Positions 52,502 to 61,500 of a stretch of DNA of 64,000 bases are shown here, one piece after another. The notes beneath the pieces are model-generated. The model worked only from the letters and a program-made list of their open reading frames with translations, had not been told where the DNA came from and did not search any database. This DNA comes from Nymphaea colorata (Eukaryota; Streptophyta; Magnoliopsida; Nymphaeales; Nymphaeaceae). The stretch is from the NCBI RefSeq assembly GCF_008831285.2, contig NC_045150.1, positions 4,168,001-4,232,000 of the forward strand, in the 5' to 3' direction. The stretch's first letter is position 1. The number at the start of each line of letters is the position of its first letter. The position numbers and the translations under genes are program-made.

Positions 52502-55500
52502 GTGTGTGTATTTGTTTGTTTGTTTATTTATTTGTTTTTGTGGACACCCTCCTCAAGCTTGTTAAGCAGTCATGGCGAGTTTTCCATGACTCTGTATTCT
52601 GCCAAATAATCTCTGGTATGTATTCTACTTCTATTAATGAAAATGAAAGCTTCTATGTTTCCGGCACTTCATAAGAAAGGGTTTTAGGACAGATGGATTT
52701 GGCATCAGAGGTCAGGAAACACAGTAATGATCTAGGGTTTCAAAGATAGACCCCGGTCTGAATATCAGTCTGAAAAAACGGAAATGACTGAAAGTCTGAA
52801 ACATGAGCTGGATTTTAGAAAGTAAATAACTTGAAGCAAACAAGTTTTATTAAGACATACCTTGAAGAAGACCATCCATAGTCCCTGTTTCTGATATGGC
52901 ACTAGATTTGGCACCTTTTGTTTCAGTAGTTCAGCACACAAGACTAAGAACTTAAAGGAAGGTAATCTTTTCAGTTACAATACATATTTAATATTAACGT
53001 GGAAAGTCCTCTTCAAGTAGGATAGTACTTTCCATGTTTACAAAAATGTCCTCCAAGAACAGAAGACACAATAGTCAATAGCACAGTGCAATGGAAAAAT
53101 GAAAAGTACAAATACAGCAAATTTGGATCACAAGAAAATGAAGCTAGTGTGCTTCGAATCTGAAACCAAAGTGAACGTATGGATCTGGATCTCGTGACAA
53201 TCTGGAGCTGGATTTCATGTACAATTGTTTACATAGACAAATTCTTGTAACAGATCTAGTCTAGAGTCTAGGCACAACTCTGTTTCAGTGCCATTGAGTT
53301 TAGGTTGGTTTTTAAAAAGAGTCTGGAACACTTAGCATTCTGGAACACTTAGCATGTTATAAGAGTTTGAAATGATTGTTGTGCCAATTCTTATAGGAAA
53401 TCTGGTGTTGCATCTAACATGCATCTGGATTCTGTAGCTTGTTACTGAAGGTCTTCTCAAGGAGATCATAGAAAGTGTTCTTGTATCTGAACTATGAAAA
53501 TTCAGAGATACCAAATTTTAAATGTGTTACGCTCTTTCTGTTGATTTGAGAACTATTTCTTCCTGAAATGCCGTTACAACTTTGCAGTTGATTGAGTGTT
53601 GCTATGAAAATGTAAAGGCTAAAACATTTCATGGACATTCTTTTACTTCATTCTTTCCCTCGTTGTTCTGCAGAGAGGGCAAATGGTTTTGCTTGGCAAG
53701 GCATCAGATAATCGAGTTCAGAAGGAGTTTGAAGACTTAGCAAACACAGTAAACATCTATCTGTGATGCATTATAAAATGTTTTTATGGCACAAACACCT
53801 TTTTTACATTATCATTATGTAATATGGTCATAATGTTGTATGAGACAAACTGGCACTTATTGTATGGGCACACAAATATGCATAAAGCTCAACATATAGA
53901 AATACTCACTTTAAAAAATGACTTTGTTTTATCTCCCATGAATTGCATCCCAAATGCATTTAAATATAATGATTAATGAGATTCAAACCCATTGTTAGAA
54001 ATTGTATTGGAATGAAAGAGAGAGGAGGAAGTAATTGTTAAGCTAGTCCTAGCGGCTATTTTTAACATAGTTGTTATTCTTCATGATAACTAGGAAAAAT
54101 GAAACTAGGAAAATTGTCTTGTAGAAATAGTAAAAGAGTAAAACAATGAACGAACACAGATGTAACGTGGAAAACCCCTCAACTAGAGGGAAAAAACCAC
54201 GGGTGAGGAGGACTGGTGCTCACCAGCAACCAGACACTCTCTCTTAGATTCTCACTGACACACAGAAATTAGGGTTTACACAGGTTAAGTAGGGCCAGTA
54301 ACACACTGGATCGGGTCCAGATCCAAACCCGGATAGGCGACTCAAATACAACATGTGTCAACACTTCTCCTCAAGTTGGGCATACTTATCAAACATGCCC
54401 GATACATTTCTCTCAAACTAAGTCACAGGTAAGGCTTTAGCCAGAAGATCAATAGTTTGCTCTTCAGACCTCATATATGGTAGAATCAACTCTCTGGCAT
54501 CAATTCTCTCCCGGATGAAGTGACGGTCAATCTCGACATGCTTTGTTCGGTCATGTGACACAGGGTTGTTGGCCAGATTGATTGCAGACTTGTTATCACA
54601 GTACATCTTCAGATGTCCTTCAATCTCTATCCCAATATCAGTCAGCAATACTTTCAGCCACAGTAATTTTAACACTCCAGTAGCAACAACCCTATATTCA
54701 GCCTCTGTACTTGAGTGGGAACAAACATCTTGTCTCTTGCTCCTCCAAACAACAAGATTTCTCCCCAAGTAAACGCAATACCCTGAAGTAGATCTTCTAG
54801 TATCAACACAGTCTGCCCAGTCTGCATTTGAATACCCTTCAATCTCAATAGGCCCTTGTTTCACGTATAGAAGCCCATTGCCAGGATTCTTCTTCAAGTA
54901 ACATAAGATTCTGTCGACAGCTTTCAAATGAGTATCTGTAGGAGCGTGCATGAACTGACTCATCACATTTACAACAAAAATGATATAAGGTCTAGTTAGA
55001 GTGAGGTAGATCAATCTTCTAACCAGACGTTGATACCTCCCCTTAGCCTCTTCACAAAGAGGTTCTCTATCCTTAATACTGAGTTTGTGTCCAGCATCCA
55101 GAGGAGTAGAAGGTGGTCTACACCCTAGTTTTCCTGTCTCCTTCAGTAAATCCAAGGTATACTTCCTTTGATTTAGCACAAGGATTGTACCTGATCTAGC
55201 AATTTCAATACCAAGAAAATATCTTAGTCTTGCCATTACAACATACCTCTGCTTGTTAGGATCTACCAAGTACCACACGACCAAGCAGATCTGAATGTCC
55301 AAGAACTTCTTCCATGGCAGCAAAAGGTCATATCTGAATGCCCAAAATCTTCTTCGACGGCAACAAAAAAAAATCAGATCTGATACATAACGTCATAGAT
55401 CTTCTTCCACAACAATAGAAAATCAGATCTTATAAATAGATCTGAACATCATAGATCTTCTTCCACAATATCAGAAAATCAGATCTGATGCATCGACAAC

Positions 55501-58500
55501 AACAGGCCAGCTCTGATACACAATGTCATATATCTTCTTCCACGGCAGCAGAAAATCAAATCTGATACATAACGTCATAGATCTTCTTCCACGACAGCAG
55601 AAAATCAGTTATGATACATCCTTATCAGATCCACCATCTTCTTCCACGGCAGCAACTTCATCAACGTTTCTCCATGTCTTCCACGGCAACAGCAACACAA
55701 GGGTGCTAATCACGTTTCTACATGTTAAACGTGATTAGCCCCTTTCCACCAAACAGGTTAATCGCTTCTCTTGAAATCAACAGAAAATGTAGACGTGAAC
55801 CCTAGCTTGGAGGAAGAGGTAAGAGATGAAGGAAGGAACGTGAAACCTTAGATCGCACAATCCTGGATCTAGGGCTTTGATACCTTGTTGCAGATTGAAG
55901 AAAGGACGAGAAGAGAGAGAGTGATGTTGCGATAGGAGAGATAGAGAGCCAAAAGAGATATCAGTTAACGTAACCCTAATCTCCTTTAAAAGAGATTAGG
56001 GCAAGCGGTACACACTTTACAAAAAAGGTCCAACAACTGTGAGGAAATATTTAAAGATATCCTCTCTAACTTTCTAATATTTCAGAAATTCTCTTTAACA
56101 CTTACTGCATGTTACCTCAACAATAGATTACCCTCTTCGTCCATCCAAGAACGTATTCCCATCCAAATTCTCTATCTAGGGCATCTGTTATTTCATTTAC
56201 CTCCCAAAATATTTGGATGCACTTGCTTTGCACATATCCTAGGCCCAAAAAAAATAAACTTGTTGCCCAAGCCATCAAATGTGTCTTTATTGGCTACTCG
56301 GCCAATCAAAAATGACATAAATGCTTTGATCCCCTGACTAAAAAAGACATTATCAGTGCGGATGTTACCTTCTTTGAGTCTCGTCCTTATTTTTCCCCAT
56401 CAAGTCCCTCTCCATCTAAGATGCATGTCCCTATACCTCTTTCTATTCCACCAGTGTCACTTGAGTCATTTCCACCATCTCAACCTACGTCACATGAACG
56501 TTTCCTTGATTCGCCATTGGTTGACACTCGTCGTCTTGGTCTCTCTGTCAACCGTCCACCAGCATCATCTCAAGAGGTAAGCTCCACTGATAAGACTGAC
56601 TCAGGTTTAAATGATGACCATTCTGCAGCAGATCTTCTTATTGTCGTTCGCAAGGGCAAGCGACAGTGCACACTACATCCTATTTCTCATGTTGTCTCTA
56701 CTGACCGTCTGATTACTAGCTTGGTGTCGTTTGATCAAGCTCTATCTAGTCATGTTATCACATCTTCTCACCATCAAACCCTGCTAGATGCACATTAGCG
56801 ACTAGCCATGCAGGAGGAAATGGATGCTCTTCTTTCTCAAGAGACTTGGGATTTGGTGGATCCCCCGATGCACTGTGATGTGATTAGATCAGGATGGGTT
56901 TTCACCATCAAGTATCATCTTGATGGTTCAGTTGGAAGGTTCATCGCAAAAGGGTATACTCAAACTTATGGTGTTGACTTCTTTGAGACATTTTCACCTG
57001 TGGCTCGGTTGGGCACTATTCGATTGATTATATCTCTTGTTCTCTAGCGAGAGTGGCTTCTCTTTCAGTTGGATGTGAAAAATGTCTTTCTGTTTGGAGA
57101 CCTTTCTGAGACCGTCTATATGTAGCAACCACCAGATTTTGAGCGACAGGGGGAGTGTTCCAAGGTGTGCAAATTAAAAAGCGCTATTTATGGACTTAAA
57201 CAAAGTCCTTGTGCATGGTTTCAGAAGCTTACTAAGGTGTTATCTAAGTGTGAATTTTGCCGATCCCAACTTAATCACTCATTGTTTATCAAGCGAGGCT
57301 CATCGGGTATGGTGATATTGATTGTTTACGTGGATGATATCGTTCTTACCGGGGAGAATGATCAAGAGATAACTCAAACAAAGGAGTTTTTACAGCAACA
57401 CTTTGTTACAAATGACCTTGGACAACTCCGTTATTTTCTTGTCGTAGTAATAAAGGAGTTGTAGTGTTTCAAAAATGGGGACCAAACCTGCCACACTTCC
57501 CATGAATCCCCGCATTCATATACATGATGATGACTCAAAGCCATTTGACTCTATATCTTACAGATCTTTGATAGGAAAACTGTTATATTTGACTGTCTCT
57601 CGCCCTGACATTAGTTTTGCCATGAATAAGTTAAGCCAGGTCATGGAAAAAACCTGAATGATTGTAAGGTACTTGAAATCAGCCCCGGGAAAGGGGTTAT
57701 GGTTCAAAAATGGGAGAATGTGTTGACATCGAAGCATATAGTGATGCTGATTATGCAGGATCTGTAGATAACAAGAAGTCTACTATAGGTTTTTGTGTCT
57801 TTGTGGGAGGTAATCTTATTTCCTGGAGGAGCAAGAAGTAGAATGTGGTAGTTCGATCTAGTGCTGAACCAGAATATAGGGCTATAGCTCAAATTACGGC
57901 TGAAATGCCTTGGGTTAGATCTAGGGCTGCACACGAGCCGAGTCGAGCTCGAGCTCGGCCGGCTTGAGCTCGAGCTCGGCCGGCTTGAGCTCGAGCTCGA
58001 CTCGACTCATATTTAGTGAGCTCGAGCCAAGCTCGAGCTCGAGACGAGCTTCACAACTTCAGCTCGAGCTCGACTCGAGCGATTGCCTTCGAGCTCGACT
58101 CGAGGCCAGCTCGTTTATCGTCGTTAATGCGTGTTTGCTAAGTTCGCCCTGCCGTCCTTTTCGCTGTTGGCTCCTCGGTAACGATGCTGCATTATGACAT
58201 GGGGGAGGAGGAAAGGCGTGGGTGAGAAAGAGTCTCTGCATATCAGCCTGCCACGGTGCCACCTGCTCGATGAGGAAAAGGCGTTGCAAGAAAAGAGAAA
58301 AAAGAGGGAGAGAAAATGAACCAGCGACAAACGAGAGGGAGAATGAGAAAAGTGTTTGCTTGATTGAAAGTGTAACAATGAGGGTAAAGAAAAAACGCGA
58401 GGGTAAAGAAAATAGGCGTGGTGAAGAGAGGGAAAGTTAAAAAGCATAAAACAAAAAAAATAGATTATGCTGCGTTGGTTAAAAAAAAAAAGAAAAAATA

Positions 58501-61500
58501 AAAAATGAGATGAAAATCGAGTCAAGGCGAGTTTTATCGAGTCGAGTCTGACTAACTCAAACTCGACTCGTTAACATACTCGAGTTTATATTTAAGCTCG
58601 AGCTTGACTCGTATAAAAAATGAGTCGAGCTCGAGTCAAGTTTATCGAGCGAGTTCGAGTCGAGCTCGAGTTGGCTCGACTCGTTGTGCAGCCCTAGTTA
58701 GATCACTACTTTTAGAATTGGTTGTTTTAGCAAATCTCCTAATGAAGATGTATTATGACAACAAGGCAGCTACATATATTGCTAACAATCTTGTCTTCTA
58801 TGAGAGGACTAAACACATTGAAGTGGATTGCCACTATGTTCGGGACCTAGTTCAAAAAGGAATTGTTAGCACTATTCATGTCTCCTCAGAAGATCAGACA
58901 GTTGATATCCTCACCAATGCTCTTACCATAGGCGATTTTTTGAGATGTTGTAACAAGTTGAGCATGATTGATATATATGCTCCAGCTTGAGGGGCCTGCC
59001 CTAATCTCTTTTAAAGGATATTAGGGTTACGTTAATTGATATCTCTTTTGGCTCTCTCTCGTCTCCTCCTTTCTTCAATTTGCAACAATATATGTATGTA
59101 AAATATGTGTGTACTTATAAAGTTCTGATGTTAGAAATCTATTAAGAGAACTGGGAGAATATATCTCAAGATTATTGTTGTTGTGCAGTAACCAAAGTGC
59201 CATAAAAGATTTTTTTATTGGTTCACCATAATCACATAAATCATTGAGATAGAACAACATTTGATCAATGATCAGGCAAAAAGTTCACAACAAAGAAATG
59301 GAGCCTCACTGTATTGGTATCGACAATCAAGGACAAAGTAGTTGATCTATTCACAAGGGGATTGGCAAAGCATGTTTTTTGATATCTAAAAGACAAGTTG
59401 TCCATGGTTCAAGACCAATCACAACTTGAGGGAGACTTTTAAGATGTGTTTGATTGATTCAGTTTTGTTCTAGATCTTCATATGATATAACTTGTTGTAT
59501 GGATATTGGTCTTATTTATGTAAGATGGTGCTTAACATCCCATGTAATATTTATGAATCAATATGCAAGTGAATAGAATCGAAAAAATATTGTTTGTCGA
59601 ATTTATCATGGATCCCAACATGATGCAAATATTGGCTGAAGGGTAAAGACATAGCAACATGTATGTTTTCCAGGAATATCCTTCCACTTGTGCTCAGTGT
59701 GATCATTTTGACTTGAAGCCTTCACCCATTTCAGCTTTAGCCTTTTCTGAATGTATCCTTAGTGCTTATGAATGCAATAAGCTGGATCTTTGGTATGGCA
59801 GGTTCGGGTCATTGTGGTGGTTTATTGGGAGGCTTATTTAGTAATTTTGATCCTAAAGAGAGTTCCATTGCATAAATGAATAATCAAATGTGTTCTTGCT
59901 ATCTTCCATAAATCCTGTAATTTGTATGTTGCTCTCTCCCTCACTCTCTCTCTCATTGTTATTTTTATTTGATATGTTTGTATAATTCCCTTAGCGGTTA
60001 AATAATTTTGAAAATTGAAATGCTTCTTTTACTGGATTGTGCTTTTGCCTCCTGTCCTTATTATTGTCATAGAATACTTTGTTCATGTTGGCTTTGCTCT
60101 TATTGATGTATGAGGAATATATGGTTAACTGCTTGTTATTTTTTGCAATCAGTATAACAAAGGAAGCAACATCAGAATTCTTCTCACATATAGGTATATT
60201 GTGTTGGCAATCAATCTATATAGTAGTAAATCCCTTTTCCTTTTTGCTGACTAAGTAGAGAGATTATCCTTGTTTTCTAAGATGTGATGTACCGACACCA
60301 GCATCTGCACTGCCACCGGCACGCCCGCGCCTTGCACTCATGTGACATAGGTTTTATGTTTTAAAGTTTTAAAGTTTGTTGGCTTGGATTGGGTCCAACT
60401 CAAACCCCAATCCAAGCCATACCCATTTGCTCTGCCGTACCCACTTCCACATACCCATGTATGGACGCGAGCATCGGGGCAATCATAGTTACCTGTGTGA
60501 CCTAGCTGGACACAAGTCCAGGAGTTGGTATGGCTTGGGCATGGTCAAAGAAGTGTCTGGTTTGGTTGATGCACCAATTGTCTTGTTCGAAATTTGGTAT
60601 CTATCAAGTTTGATCACATAAAGTTAAATTAATTTTACTTTTTAAGGTTATTTCAGTATTTTTCCTTGTTGATTTATAATTATACATTTGTTTAAGTTAA
60701 GTGCATAGCCACAAATATCATTCGTGGGAAAATATCGGCGAGGTTTTTCTCGAATATTTTTGGCAAAGCTATTTTTCTTGGAAAAATCTCAAGAAAATCT
60801 CGGCAATTTTTTTAAAATAATAGAAAATTTCAAAAAATTATGTAAAAATAAAATATTCAAAGAACTAAGGAGGAGACATAAAATAGAAGTTAAAACTTGA
60901 AAAAAAAAAAACTTTAAGTCTACACTCTAGATTCTTGAACTAGGGGTAGCTTGCTGCTCCTCTATTAAATAGTTTAAAGGCAAAACAAACCTGAGTGAAG
61001 GGAAATCTGTAAAAAAAAATAATAGAAAAAAAAGCTAGTAAAAATAAAACTCACCGCAGGTGGTTTCTCCCTTTTTATGTCTCCAACTTCTCTCCAAAGA
61101 GCAGCAAGGCCCAAAACATATCATGGAGGGAAAAAGGGCTTGGATGCCCTAATCGGCTAATCCTGTTCTCCTTCACCAGTTTTACCATTAAAAAGAACAA
61201 AAAAGTTCAAAACAGCCCTTTTAAAACCTTTTCTTTACATAAACTACCCCTTTTAAAAAGGAAATGGAGCACGTGCAGTTTAAACTTTTAAAATTTTCAA
61301 AAAATACCAAGATGCCCCTGTTTGAGTGCAGGTTTAAACTGAGATGAAAACAAGCGTTTTTTATTGCAACAAAAATGCGATATATATTTTTTGGCGATAT
61401 TTTGAAAATAACACGGTATTTTTTTTTTTTGGTTTTCATGTTTTTATCGTAAATATCATGATATTTGTGGCTATACTTTAAGCTTCCTTACATGCCCTAT

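Noticed and set aside
55315-55700. Repeat units considered as a CRISPR-like array
   Set aside because: The units are imperfect, contiguous and lack unique spacers. They lie in a retrotransposon leader in a plant genome.
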